This document shows positions 47,646 through 59,225 of a stretch of DNA of 64,000 nucleotides, piece after piece. The notes beneath the pieces are model-generated. The model did no database searches, had not been told where the DNA came from, and saw only the letters and a list, made by a program, of their open reading frames with translations. The translations under genes and the position numbers were made by a program. The stretch lies in NCBI GenBank assembly GCA_037176885.1, contig JAWWNJ010000107.1, positions 496,001 through 560,000 on the forward strand, read 5' to 3'. The stretch is from Favolaschia claudopus (taxonomy: Eukaryota > Basidiomycota > Agaricomycetes > Agaricales > Mycenaceae). Position 1 is the first letter of the stretch. Every line of letters begins with the position of its first letter.

Positions 47646-48717
47646 ACTGCTAGCTACCCCACACCGTAAAACCCATTACAGGAGAAAGGCATTATATTAA
47701 TAGCCTACTGCAGTACTATGGATCTGTTCCATAACAGAACCCTCAGAAGAGTGACGAAAAGTCAAGTACTTTGTGTACTACGGACTTAGACGAAGGTCTA
47801 CAAGGATGTAGAAGGCGCCGCGGTGGACATCAGAGTCAACATCAGTCAAAGGACAGATGCCGCGGGCTGCCGACTATAAATAGACGTCTGGAACAGCGGA
47901 AAGGGATCTCATACAGGAGATGCCGAAGTCAGGATCAGAAGGCAGAGTTATGGCAAGACATGAGGTCTTTGACAGGAGTGATGATGTTGTGATGCTGAAG
48001 CCGAGCAAGTGCGGCAACTTCATTAGAAATCTATTTCTATATTGGAGTCAGCACAGATGACTTTGTGGCTTGATAAATTGGACAACAGACGGGTCCGTGA
48101 AATCGCGAGTGAATTGGAATGCCCCAAGAATAGTCTTAGTTTTGAGAAGCTTGACGCTTCTCAATAATCAAAGGCAAGCAGTTTATTGTGTTTTATACAC
48201 TCTGGACACTGAACATACTATTTGATAGAAAGCGTACTTTGCGCGCCAGTACACACCCTCGGCAGGCGATAACCGTGTAAGGAAGGCCCATTGAACAACA
48301 GGCTCAAGGCGAAGCAGATGAGCCAGAGGCGCGTTGGAAGCTGGCTAGAATGCAGATTGACGACGATATATGTAGACTCATTGTAGGGTGTTGTTGTAAA
48401 GCGTAGCAGTTTGTGTCGTAGATTACCGAGGTTCAACTGTTGCGGTAGCAGTCAAAGATGCAAAAATTATGTTTATATAGTGGTCAGTCTGAAGAAATAA
48501 GCTCGGCAGACACAGGCACGGCAATCGGACCGCTATCCGTGCCTGGGCTGAGAACAGTTTGAAAATGTTTCGCAAAAGCATTTGCTACTGTCTCTGAAAC
48601 ACTACAACCTCGTGAACTTCGACCTCAGATATCCTTCTGTCAATTTCAAAGCACTGATATAAATTCTAGAGGCTTGCTTTCGGTGTCCCAGTGCTTCATG
48701 CAACTGTTGTGCACAAT
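47646..48717. other. No gene seen
   Basis: Repeat-derived DNA without supported coding frames. Confidence 0.35.
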
Positions 48718-50600
48718 GTCAGCCACTGCTCGACCCTTCATTCTGCCCGCCTACTTGAAGCTCTACAATTCCAAAGAGTGGCCTCTGACTCGCCATAAAG
48801 ATATCCTATGGAAAGAAACAGAAGACGGGATGAGGATGCTTGAGGCCAACGGGAGGGAAGCAGGTCTAGGTAAGCCTCTCATCTCACAAACACGTTTCCG
48901 TGTCCGTAAAATTACCTGACACCTCGACAGCTGACGATCAGATTGTCCAGCTCCGCGATGTGCGCTTTCCCAAAGAACACGGTCATTTTCGTCTACGCAA
49001 CTTTGACTATCCTCAAACCCAAGAAGCGGGAGGAAGAGAAATATATTTTGGACGCTGGGGAGTTTGAGGCGTGGTTTGCCACCGTTGAAGAAGGCGAACA
49101 TATGGAGTTAGATAGCAAATAGAAAGAGAATGTACTCCTTGGCAATTTGGGAATCGAGATTGTCGGCACAAGAAACTGACGGAGATCCAATAACATACAG
49201 TCCGAACAGGCCGAACAATCTGGTTGGCACACCAGTCCGATCGCCCCTAATGCTTATAATCCTATGAACTTGGAGTCGAGCTCATTATAGCTTACTCGCA
49301 ATGTCGGTACCAGTCCTGGAACATAGAATATCAACCGCGCACTAACTAAAGCAGGCTGGCAATGTCATGAATCCGATCTAGCCGTGGATTTAGAAATTGA
49401 CTTGCCCTTTCGTCCTGTGGATAGCACATACAATACCAAAGTGGACCCTCCTGTTTGTCCAATTGTGAGTCATATAGCTAGCAGCACCATGATGACAGTC
49501 AACTTCTCTTCACATGGAACAGATGGCAGATTTCATGCAACTTACTGTGGTACTGTGTTAATTTTTTTCTCTGAATTCAACGTGAACTCGGTTTAATACT
49601 AGAGTTTGCAGTGTTACTCCTCCTTCGTCACTGGAATTTTACTGGCTACTGGAGACCAAACCGCTCCTATACCTGTGCCCGTTCCCCAGATTGAGGATGG
49701 CAGCACCGGGACACGTCTCGATTGCTCCCCCATGCTCACAGGACTATTTCCCGGCCCGCTCGTACTGCACCATGTACTTAAAGCAGTGATCCCTGAGACG
49801 GATCTTCGATTCCACGTCGTAGTCTATGAACAGGTACAGTGTCAAGGCTTACCACAAAAGGAGTTTGTCGACCGGCTGATGCTACGCACAAGTGCTAAGC
49901 AGGCATGCAGAGGGAATATTTTAATCGTGAAACAGAGCGCATCTGACACAGAGTTCGAAGATTTAACAGCAACAGAGTGGGAACTTTCGATGCTATTGAT
50001 GGCAACTAAACAGTCAGTCTCCGCATTTTGTGTGTGATATATCATGCCTTGACTTGCATTCTACGTAGCGTGCTTAACAAAAGATTCGACCGAGAAAGGC
50101 ACATCTTGCTACAGGTACTAGTACTGTTCGTATTCATTTCTTGCAAACAGTATTCTTACCAGCTGATTCGCAGTGAGCTGGGCTCTGGGTCCTGATACCA
50201 TCTACTAGGTCACATTCTGATGAGAACAGTGGATGGTTCCGCAGCGCAAGTCAATTACCTTCTGATTCATTGGAGATCTCTAAAAACCCTCAGTTCATGT
50301 CAGCTGGCGTGGAAGCTTTCCTGTTCGCCTGCGATGAATCGATGCCGGTTGAAGTTTCAGTCTGTGCGAAAATCAGGGTCCCACTTGATAATATGTCTGC
50401 TTTTTATTACGGGCCCTGACTCGCGAAGACACCCCTACACATTGACAGATGTTTCTGCCGGCGACGAAACCTGGACCGTGGTCAGTGTCAACCAGAGTAG
50501 GAGACGTGATGAATCGGTAAACGTGATGCTCACTGCACTGACACGGAGAATCCGTGTTGGTTTTCAAGCAGCGAACGGGAAGATATTTCGATATAGATGA
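48718..50600 (+). pseudogene. Gene-like exons of an unrecognised family
   Basis: Plus-strand pieces with codon-like composition and splice-like borders follow one another: MSATARPFILPAYLKLYNSK with EDGMRMLEANGREAGL (48718-48868), DQIVQLRDVRFPKEHGHFRL after a 60-bp intron, then 49606-50037 (LFPGPLVLHHVLKAVIPETD, RLMLRTSAKQACRGNILIV) and 50200-50600 in changing frames. No continuous product can be assembled and no domain was recognised. Probably a decayed gene. Confidence 0.3.
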
Positions 50601-50689
50601 ACGAGACTTCATCAAGCTCCATCTGGCTGTGTTGAGGGGAGTGGAAGTTGTAAATCCAAACGTGAGTGCATAATGAACAATCAGAAAGG

Positions 50690-50873
50690 TGCCATCTGAC
50701 ATAGGAATCCACCCGGCGTCATATACTTGTAAAAAAAAGTATATAAGGAGCCAGTTTTGTACCTGCTCCCCAGCAGACCATGTAGATCCGTCAAAAGCAA
50801 CACTGTAGTAAGTAGGATCAGATATCGATGATAGGATCAAGAAGGATCAAAGTGGTAACACTCATGAGAGTGA
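50690..50873. repeat. Dispersed repeat family 2, second copy
   Basis: Direct copy of 47126-47304 with about 93% identity by eye, including the TATACTT hairpin with a longer A run. Confidence 0.75.
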
Positions 50874-51149
50874 GAGATGTCAGAGGCAAAACCCACATTC
50901 CAACATTCCTGTTTCTAGGCACCTTTGACACTTCTTTATAAAGCACAAGCCTCGAAGAACAAATTGTACCCTGTTAGCTGTCATGTCATGTGCAAGCGAT
51001 CTTCAACACAATGTGTCTGCGGATAGACCGTCTACTCTCTTCAACTTGGGGAGATACTGTCTCACTCTAAAGCACATGCACCTCTATGATCCTTTATGAT
51101 CCTATCATTGATACCTGATCCTATTGATCCTATGTCCCTGGTTCCCAAT

Positions 51150-51345
51150 TAGGTAGTTCCTTTGTGCCCAATTAGGTCTTCCTTTATCTTACCATATGTA
51201 GCATTCCCTTTGTTCCTGAACCTATCCTTGAGTCCTCAGTTCTCACTGTTGACTTCAGGCAAGTATCTACTTCACATTGCAATCCACTAGAGTTCTCTCT
51301 GTTAACTTCAGACCTCTGTGCTTGCCTGTTCAACAAGGCGCTGGA
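51150..51345 (+). repeat. Copia LTR fragment, plus orientation (second)
   Basis: Nearly full-length inverted copy of the LTR at 43251-43453, from TTCCTTTGTGCCCAATTAGG to TGCCTGTTCAACAAGG. No coding part of an element adjoins it, so it may be a solo LTR. Confidence 0.7.
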
Positions 51346-53572
51346 GCCGATACACAGTGACAGGACGAGGCAATGGGTTGTATCTCAGAGGCATAGAGTG
51401 AGCGATGACATGGGATGGAGGTGTAGCCAGAAGAAGCATGGTGGGAGGCGTGCACCTGTCTCACAAACAGAGTGGCATGGCTCCGGACCTTTCTAGATCT
51501 CTAGTTCCGTTTCCAGACCATCAGATTGTCATCTATGACACTCCTATGCTTCAGTGTCAAACTATCTCATCAGCGGCATACTGGAACGATCTTTCGTGAT
51601 GTACATGCCGCGTCCGCAGAGTGCTCTCTGTGACATGATGGATGTCCGCACTCTGTTCCAGATCTTGAGGCATTACCCTGCCATTGATCCAACATATGAC
51701 ACCCTTATGTTCAAAGTACATTGGTGTGACAACTTGTCTGTAAGTCTTTGGCAGGTTCATGGCATCTATATATCTGATAGACCTTTTATTCGGATACTCC
51801 GTAGACCGTTCTTGCTCTACTACAACTCTTGACTGCATCAAATTCCACGCCAGCGGGAAGAGGCAAGACGATGGATACATCCTTACCATTATGGGAGGGT
51901 ACTGCTCTACATTAAGTGTCGACAATTCGCGATAATGACGACAAACCTGCAGAAGACAGCATTTACAGTTTTTGGCACGATTATGTTTTGGATATTCTGA
52001 GATTTTGCTCTTCGCAGAAATTCATAAACTCCTACGGAGATAAGAACCCCCACCAATTGGGAGCGCTTTGTTGGCCGACATTTGTGATTGCGGTATGTTT
52101 TCCATAGTGCTTAACGGTGATCTTCTTACTAATGACTGTTGCAAGATCCGTTCGGAGTTTCCTCACATCTATCAAGGACCCAATCTGTTAGCTAGAGTCA
52201 AGAGCAACCCTCTACGTAATAGTGGCAGGCTCCCTTTAAAAGCCGTCTTTCTTGAGTTCTCACCTTTCAAGCTTTTCCTGCCTTTTGCCACCTCACATCA
52301 GCCCGCTGCGTTACAATCATCTTAAAAATGAAAGTCTACGACAAGGGCTTCATCGCTCCTACCACTTGCGAGCCTGACATTACCCCAGCTGTGTTGACAA
52401 CGAATACCACTCTGTAAGTGCTCGTTACTTCTACTACCGTGTCAGTATTCACACCAACATGTAGGTCTTGTATTGTATGGTTCCAGTCGTAGATTCAGAG
52501 TGTTGCTCAACGAGTCCCGCACCAAGAACTTCACTCTAGACAATGCAGATGCAAAGTTGCATGCTATGGTCCTCCTTATCGCTCTCCCTTTGCTATCCTT
52601 AAAGCGCCCCTTGAGCAATCCCCTAGTGATCTCAATGCCACCTCTGTACTATTTATGTGATGTATTTCTTGGCATTAGTATAAAAGTACCTGTATTTCTC
52701 GTTGAGCTGGAGGACATCGCGCTCAGTCTATTGGACAGCGTTGGTGAACTCAGGCAGCAACGTAGAGGCACATATAAAGATATTGTCTACTCGTTTGTCT
52801 TAATAGAAACTGTGTTGAAGTTCAGTCAAGTGTGAATCCTGAGCATTTGTTTCGGTGTTCACCCGCGGAGGCTTCGCTTTTGAGTAGCTTTGTCGTGGTA
52901 CTAGTGTGCTAGGAACTGCCTGCCTCTATAACCCGCAAACTGCCTATTTCGTTGTGAGGATACGTGTGCTCAAGAGTGAACTAGTATCTCCCTGACTCTG
53001 AAGAGAGTGGAACTGTCCATCTGCTAAAGCATTGCGTTGGAACTGCTGGCGCATAACCTGAAGAGATCTGATTAGTCCTCGTCCGAAAGGCTTGTGCTAT
53101 ATATAGGAGTGTCAAACGTTCCTGGAACTTGGAAGTTCAGGTCTATAGTACAACTGGTGCTATAAGAATTGTACAGTCTGCCGCGGAAACTGTCTGTGGT
53201 CATTGTTTCAATCTCGCCCTGATATTCAACTTTGTTGGTATCTTGTATCCTACTGTTTTATAGTTCCTATTTAAGGAAAGGTCCGCGGACGGAATCACTT
53301 CCATCTACGGTGTGTGAGAGCGTGTTTTGTGCAAGGTTCTGCTTGCAAGTCACTGAGACATCTGGATTTCGGATCGAACCCCACGAACTCTTCGAGAGAC
53401 ATTTGAGTGTATCTTGTTGAGATATTTGTGTTGTAGTGTTGTGTGTGTTGGTTGATTGTGTTATATATATATTTTGGTGGTAGATTCTCTGCTGCGCTAT
53501 ATTTAGCACTTCTGTCGATATATTCAAGTGTCAGCGTTACATCGGGGTTCCTGACCCCACCTTATATACACT
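51346..53572 (+). other. Unassigned decayed coding pieces
   Basis: 51490-51590 carries PFPDHQIVIYDTP (see the VxVYD family). 52328-52413 reads MKVYDKGFIAPTTCEPDITP, and 52490-52835 is open for 115 codons with a hydrophobic stretch. Frames do not join and no family was recognised. Confidence 0.25.
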
Positions 53573-53850
53573 GGTGGCATCTGTGGCATGCTAACCCAAC
53601 CCAACCCTACGTGTTTTTGCGCTGTGGCATCCATGGCATGCCAACCCAACCCAACCCTAGGTCTTTTCGAGCTGTGGCATCTGTGGCTTGGTAACCCTAG
53701 CCTTTTTTTTTTGTGGCATCTATGGTAAGGTAACAAACCTAATTCTATTACAAACTAATTTGGTGGCATTTGTGGCACCTCTTCCCCACCTTTTTGGGCT
53801 CCTATACCTCCTGTGGCACCCACGGCATGGTGCCACGGGTGCCGTAGGGA
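53573..53850 (+). repeat. Degenerate ~50-bp tandem repeat
   Basis: About six units start GTGGCATCTGTGGCATG or a variant, at roughly 53573, 53624, 53675, 53715, 53761 and 53812. The first two carry an AACCCAACCCAACCCTA run and nearly identical sequence; later units diverge. Confidence 0.75.
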
Positions 53851-54188
53851 CATGTCATGCACACACAATGAGTGTGGATATGGGTGGCACACTTGACCAC
53901 ACAAAGTTGTGTGAGTTGGTGGGAGTTGGAGGTGCTAAGAACCCGATGTACGTACGCTATCTGTTGTGTCTTGTCTTTTCATCGAATGTTCATTCAAAAT
54001 TCTCATTCGCAATCCTAGTTCTGACAATGCTGTTGAAACAAAACAGACAGTGCAAATTCTGTAAGATTGGCCTACACACCTGGCTTGCTTACGGTGTGAC
54101 AGGCTTTCAGCGGCCGAAATTACACCGTGAGTGTTCGATCCAGATGTTAACCTTTGTGCAATATAAACTGATTACTGTCGTCTGCGAG

Positions 54189-54852
54189 CATGTCCGGCGA
54201 TGACACACAAGGGGAAACAAGTAACAAAGCGAAAACGGTAAGTGCTGTCATCCTTATATCCGAGTCGAGTCGTCTGTGTGCATCTACTCACACTTTAGGT
54301 TTCAGTGTTAACTCTGTCGAGAGCGTGCACATGCCTACCGGCCAAAGTGTTCTCAGCCCTTAAGAAGAAGACTTTGGAATCACCTCCTTCCAAGACTCAA
54401 AAAACTTCCGTCAATGGCACCGCTGGTAACACGCACGAAGTTGTGTTGGAAACCGATGAGTCTATCAAGCACGTTACGTTCGTCTTCGTCTCCCTCTTGT
54501 CTTGTGGCGAAAGGTAGAACACTGATAATATATTTAGTGCTACCTGAGCAGTGCCAGGTCACCGATGTTGCACTTCAGGATCCTATCACATCCAAAGTAT
54601 ATATTGGGCTGGTTAATGTACTGCTGCCAAAAATCTTGTCGAGAAGCTAACTCATGTTCCTTTGGTTGCGTTCCAGCGCTGGTGTGCTCATCGCTTGGAG
54701 CTCCAGGCAGGGGCCAGGTCGCTTACTTTTGCAGCACCTTGTGGTTGTTCTTCATACTCGTGTCTAAAGCGCAGTTCGTGAATCTTGCAAGGGCTAGCCC
54801 TCTGGATTTCACTGCAATTTGTCAGTTGTACTCCAACGATCAGAAACGGTGA
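54189..54852 (+). pseudogene. Small intron-bearing gene remnant, unknown
   Basis: ATG 54189 begins MSGDDTQGETSNKAKT; a 63-bp intron (54237-54299) joins VSVLTLSRACTCLPAKVF and HEVVLETDESIKHVTFVFVS. The next exon is best read as VTDVALQDPITSKVYIGLVN in a frame that does not connect. No domain recognised. Confidence 0.3.
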
Positions 54853-55518
54853 GTTTTGAGTAATGCTGTCTTCGCTTCATACCTGACCTCAAGTAGCTGG
54901 ATTCTCAACTTCAACGGCAAAACTGCGATATGCATTTCCATTATCAACATCGTCGACTCCTCTGTCACAAGCCCTCGGAGTGTCTTCTCAACCACTGGGT
55001 CCAAGAAAGCCAACAAAATTCCAGGATTATGACCGCATAATGGGATTGTTGCGGATGGTTTTTGATCAGCCTGAGACACAGGGGGCACGCACCATCGCTT
55101 ATGGCCTCATAAGCCACAGTCACATGTGCGCTGCAGGTGCTCCGCTGGTGCACCACTGGTGTTGGGCTTATTGCTGAACGCCTCATGTTTAACACATGTT
55201 GCATGCTGAAAACATATTGGCTTCTCGGCAGAGCGTACTGCCATCGTTTGGCCGAGGCTACCAGCCACTTGGAAGCCTGGGGTGTATTCCGGAAATGAAG
55301 CCGGGTGTTCACAGACGAATTGCCGCTGATGTCCGGTTTCTGGCGGTGTGAATGGATAGATTTCACGTTGCTCAAGCTAACCAATCACAGATGAGGCATC
55401 TTTTGCGTGACTGCCATGAGGCAAAAAGCTATAAGACTTACAACAACAGCGCACCAGCGCAACCCACCTGCGACTGCAGCTTATGAATTCATAAGCTGCG
55501 GACTATGCCCCCTGTGAG

Positions 55519-56027
55519 ATGCATGCCCAGCTCAGCGAGGACACACTGACTTTTGGCACTAAGTCTACTACTCCGGAGAGGCAGTGTAAGAGTTTCTTTC
55601 TTTCTTCGCTTTTTATTGTACCAACTTCTTGCTTTTTGCGCCTAGGCAAAGCGGTTGCACAAAACAACGGAGGTGTGCAAAGCTCTTCCACAAGATATCA
55701 ACAGGCGAGCTACCAGCCAGCTCTGACAGCCTTTCTTTCGACGATGAAGGTGTGTACACTTTCTGTTTACCTTCCTGGCTACTTAATTTCATTGTTTAGT
55801 TCCTATCTATGATGCACGGCACACTGCAATCGACGTCTCTTGCAACATCGATAACCTCGTCGGAATTCTACCAAGGTATACTCGCAATGGGGGCAAATTC
55901 CGAACAATTCTTGTGCCATGGTTGCATATACCGTATCCCAGTGGCGCAACGTGCAGAAGAACGAGGAGAGCATCAGCTTCAATATTCGGTGGGCTGTCGT
56001 GCTTGCCGAGCCTGGTGGTCTTTGATT
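55519..56027 (+). pseudogene. Remnant of the VxVYD fungal family
   Basis: Exon pieces KAVAQNNGGVQSSSTRYQQ, then VPIYDARHTAIDVSCNIDNL with GILPRYTR, then VAYTVSQWRNVQKNEESIS with RWAVVLAEPGGL before a stop at 56027. Introns of about 65 and 51 bp are clear, but two frame changes are needed. The order YD...DxxxxID...LPxY...VAYTVS...WxxVLAEP is consistent with a repeated agaric gene family whose function I cannot name. Confidence 0.35.
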
Positions 56028-56694
56028 CGTTTCATGTTTTGCTCTGGATCCCAGTCCTATATACCTGTCATTGCCACTTGTGTTATATTCTTGTTGACTC
56101 ATATCCTCTCGTAGTCTCTCTCTCTCCCCATACTATTTATTACCCCGTCTCCAGTAGCTCTCTTCCTCTTGTTCTGCTTGTACACACATATTTATTTGCA
56201 AATTCATTTATTTATTTATTTAATTGCGTGTGTCTGAGGGAGATAGAGGGGCTGGTTGCACTCCGGTGTGAGTGATTGTTCACTCGCACAAATTCCAGTT
56301 AAGTGACGCCCCATCCACAAAAGATCTGAATTTGCATCGAAGGGTCAGAAAAAAACTGGCATTCGTCACTGAGTCACAAGGTGTGACATATGTGACTGAG
56401 CTTTGACAAGGCGAGGATTTCAAGTTGCACAATGTGTAGATAGTCTACCAACTTTGGGAGCTTTGAAAAAGGTTTAGTATTAACATTTGACTGTTCCCAC
56501 TCCTTAGCTGGGGTACCTTGACCACTTTTTGAGGGTCGAGGTGCACAATCAGTGTGACATAGTCACAATTGTCACACAGTTTCCCACTGCCGTACCTTTC
56601 TCTGGAGAAAGGTACGTAATAATGCTCGCACTTGTTGTTGGTCGGGGCAGATTTGGTTCCACCACACTACCCAATACCCTCAAGTCCACAAGCT

Positions 56695-56860
56695 CGGGAC
56701 GTTGGAGACCCCCCGGGGAGGTACTACACTGGAGATGAGCCAACAGGGCTCGCAGCGGATGGGTGAAGGCAGGAAAACCCAATATGTAGTATGACTAAGC
56801 TACAACAGCTGTAATCTACATAACCAAACAGAGGAACCGCCGGGCACCCCACAACGTCTG
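56695..56860. repeat. Dispersed repeat family 3, second copy
   Basis: Direct copy of 47505-47645 (see there). Confidence 0.7.
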
Positions 56861-57207
56861 AGTTTGAAAACACTTGGAAGTGTTCGTTTACTTAACTATC
56901 TCGTTGAACACAAATATGGATCCATTAAGAATCAAACATCGAGAAATACAGTAAAGTGTCGCTAAAACAAGGTCGCATCAAAAATTCCATCAGCGCTCTG
57001 TATTTTGACATTTTTAGCCAAGCAAAGATGAGCTATATGAAAAAAACCGGGCAGTCTCGAGGGGGAAATTCACAGCAGTGTCTGTGTTCGTGCTCCATCA
57101 TTGGCGCTGTTCGACCATAACACGCTGATAGACCCAGTGAAACGTGCGTGTAGGTATATGCGTGAAATACACCAAAATATAAATCACTAAAATCCAATCC
57201 AATACAA

Positions 57208-57226
57208 TGTGTGTGTGTGTGTGTGT
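57208..57226. repeat. (TG)n microsatellite
   Basis: Nine to ten uninterrupted TG dinucleotides. Confidence 0.9.
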
Positions 57227-57510
57227 TCGGTGGCGGGAGCACATATCATCCCTCAGAATACTTGTGCAAGCTTCAATCAATCAAGGTCGCTACGTTTGAG
57301 CGGGATGAACTACTAGATTGTCTAGCGAGAACATAGCAGGCAAAACGATTCGCAGCAGGAGAAGCAAAGAGTCACTCTTTCTGAGACTTCGAAATGAGAA
57401 ATTCTGAGTCTAGCGGGGAGGGTCTCCGTGCCAATAGAAAAGTGTTGCCCGGTAGTGGATCGTCAACCGGCGAGAAGCTTTCTGGATGACAACCGGCGGG
57501 CAGAAGGCGC

Positions 57511-58829
57511 TGAAACGCTGACTATAGGGCAACTATGGAAAACACCCAAGAAATGAAAGGAATTAAATCCCTAATCAAATCTTAAATATATTCCTAACCA
57601 CTATGAGATCGACGTGCGAGGTTCGGGGTTCCAGTCCAGTATAGACTGTGGCAATCCAACTATTCTAACACTCAAAATATACTAACTTAAGCTTTCGCGA
57701 TTGCTGACTTTGTACAGAGAGCGTCTATACGAGTCCTATGTTGACACAGGAAGTGTGGGTTTCAACAAGGGTTTGAGATGTAACTCTTCTCAAGAGGTTT
57801 AGGTGTTTAAGTCGCTTGTTAAGCCAATATATTCCACGCGTAAGATGTACGATAACTGTTTCACGCGTCCCGTAGGTCAAAAGTTCTTATAATTCCACGC
57901 GTAAGTTCCCAAAAGTTTCCAATATTCCACGCGTACAATTCAAGATATGATCCAACAGACAATATATATTGACGAAACAAACCAAAGAAACAAATAAGCT
58001 TCTGGAGTTTATCTCGAATGGAGTCCAACTTCTAGTTGTTCACGAAGCCAACACTGGCTTGACGCTCACAACGAGAGGAGGGAATCCACTAGAGTACCAG
58101 TACAGGAAACGGTGCCTTTTATACCTTGCACTAATAAATAATAAGAGACCGAACACTTGACAAACGGGTATAATGTGAGAGAAACTAGGGCCCGCTATGC
58201 CCTCGCCCTATCCTTGGTGGCCAGAACAGGAAATAGATCAAAAGTGCATTCAATCCAAGTCCTTATCCCGATCATTATGTTATGACAGTGGCCCGCTGCG
58301 GCCCAATCAATATTGCCCAAATTGGCATTAATGAGTGTCCCCCTTCGGACCGTGCTCCTTGATCGTAATACGGCGGCAGCCAACTCGGCATGACGTGTAG
58401 TTCCTTTGTAGGAATATTCTACTTCCGCAAATCCCTCGCAATTGGTTTATAGAATTATTCGTGAAAGCCTCTTGCCTCCAGGAAACACTCTTTCTGGCCT
58501 TTCGGCAGGTTCTTATAAGTCCCAAGTTATATCCTACTCATTCTGCCTTTGGTCGGAACACAGGGTGACTCCCAATCCTATTCCGGATGGTTAGAGACCT
58601 ATCGTGATAGGTCTGTTCTGGAATATTATAACTTCCACGCTATACCAGCACAGTCGTAGACAGTGCCAGACCTCCCACTTAGTGTATAATCCTTTAACTG
58701 GCCGCTCAGGCAAACGCCAGTCCTCATACGAGCGTATTCCCGTGGTATTTAATGTATTACGCTTTTAATACAATAGCACTTGAACTGAAAATGAATAAAT
58801 TCAGCCCTGGCCCAATACCGGGTCTATCA
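57511..58829 (-). repeat. 3' LTR of the right-hand gypsy element (1319 bp)
   Basis: In element sense it starts TGATAGACCCGGTATTGGGC directly after the polypurine tract and ends CAGCGTTTCA (plus-strand 57511-57520 TGAAACGCTG). It is homologous along its length to the solo LTR at 18771-20114. It contains four ACGCGT boxes, a TCGCGA motif and a TATA-like TAGTATATTTTGA (57684-57671). Confidence 0.85.
57836..57934 (-). promoter_or_regulatory. Four ACGCGT (MCB-like) boxes in the LTR
   Basis: ACGCGT occurs at 57836-57841, 57863-57868, 57897-57902 and 57929-57934; three share the context ATTCCACGCGTA. The solo LTR has two (19683-19688, 19715-19720). ACGCGT is the core of the MluI cell-cycle box bound by MBF (Mbp1/Swi6-type) in fungi. 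Confidence 0.55.
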
Positions 58830-58830
58830 T

Positions 58831-58864
58831 CTCCCCTTTTCATAAATTGAGTGTCCCCACTCAA
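58831..58864 (-). promoter_or_regulatory. 3' polypurine tract with upstream hairpin
   Basis: In element sense the hairpin TTGAGT-GGGGAC-ACTCAA (58864-58847) is followed by ATTTATGAAAAGGGGAG and then the LTR start. The purine run abutting TG of the LTR is the expected plus-strand primer of reverse transcription. Confidence 0.75.
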
Positions 58865-59006
58865 CACTTGGTCCTTATTTTGCGCCCTCTTTGCGCTATC
58901 AAAAGTGTTTCCCACAGTCATTCGGCTAACTCGGCTATCGCGACCGGTGTGGTCCCGCGAGATTTGCTTCCGTTGATAGACAGCGGGATCCTCGCTTAGA
59001 TCCCAA

Positions 59007-59022
59007 AACACTTATAAGTGTT
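59007..59022. promoter_or_regulatory. 16-bp perfect palindrome with TATAA, upstream of the antisense gene
   Basis: AACACTTATAAGTGTT lies about 205 bp before the antisense start codon and contains a TTATAA core. It could be a promoter element or a protein-binding site. A TCGCGA motif is closer to the gene at 59190-59195. Confidence 0.4.
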
Positions 59023-59225
59023 CATTATTGCCTATACTGACGCCTACAACCGCCAATTGTTGTGTTCTGAGTGTGCGGAGTTTGCGCGAGCAAAGTGGGT
59101 CCGTGCGCATCAATAAATCCACGTGATTTATGTTTGTTTTGCCGCAGCTTTTCTCCCACTTTCTCTGCTCTTCCCACTACAACCACCTATCGCGAATACT
59201 CAAACTACAGCTCTAGCACACTCTC

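Larger units (their letters stand above)
56028..57510. other. No gene; repeat family 3 copy and a TG microsatellite
   Basis: The stretch holds the family 3 repeat (56695-56860), a (TG)n run (57208-57226) and A/T-rich DNA up to the LTR border. Confidence 0.5.

Noticed and set aside
47126..50873. LTR pair of a retrotransposon (family 2 direct repeats)
   Set aside because: The DNA between holds intron-bearing gene pieces and no retrotransposon proteins, and the repeats lack TG...CA ends; two independent insertions are more likely.
57600..57660. tRNA-like GGTTC-AGTCC motif in the LTR
   Set aside because: It is part of the LTR in both copies and no cloverleaf can be drawn.
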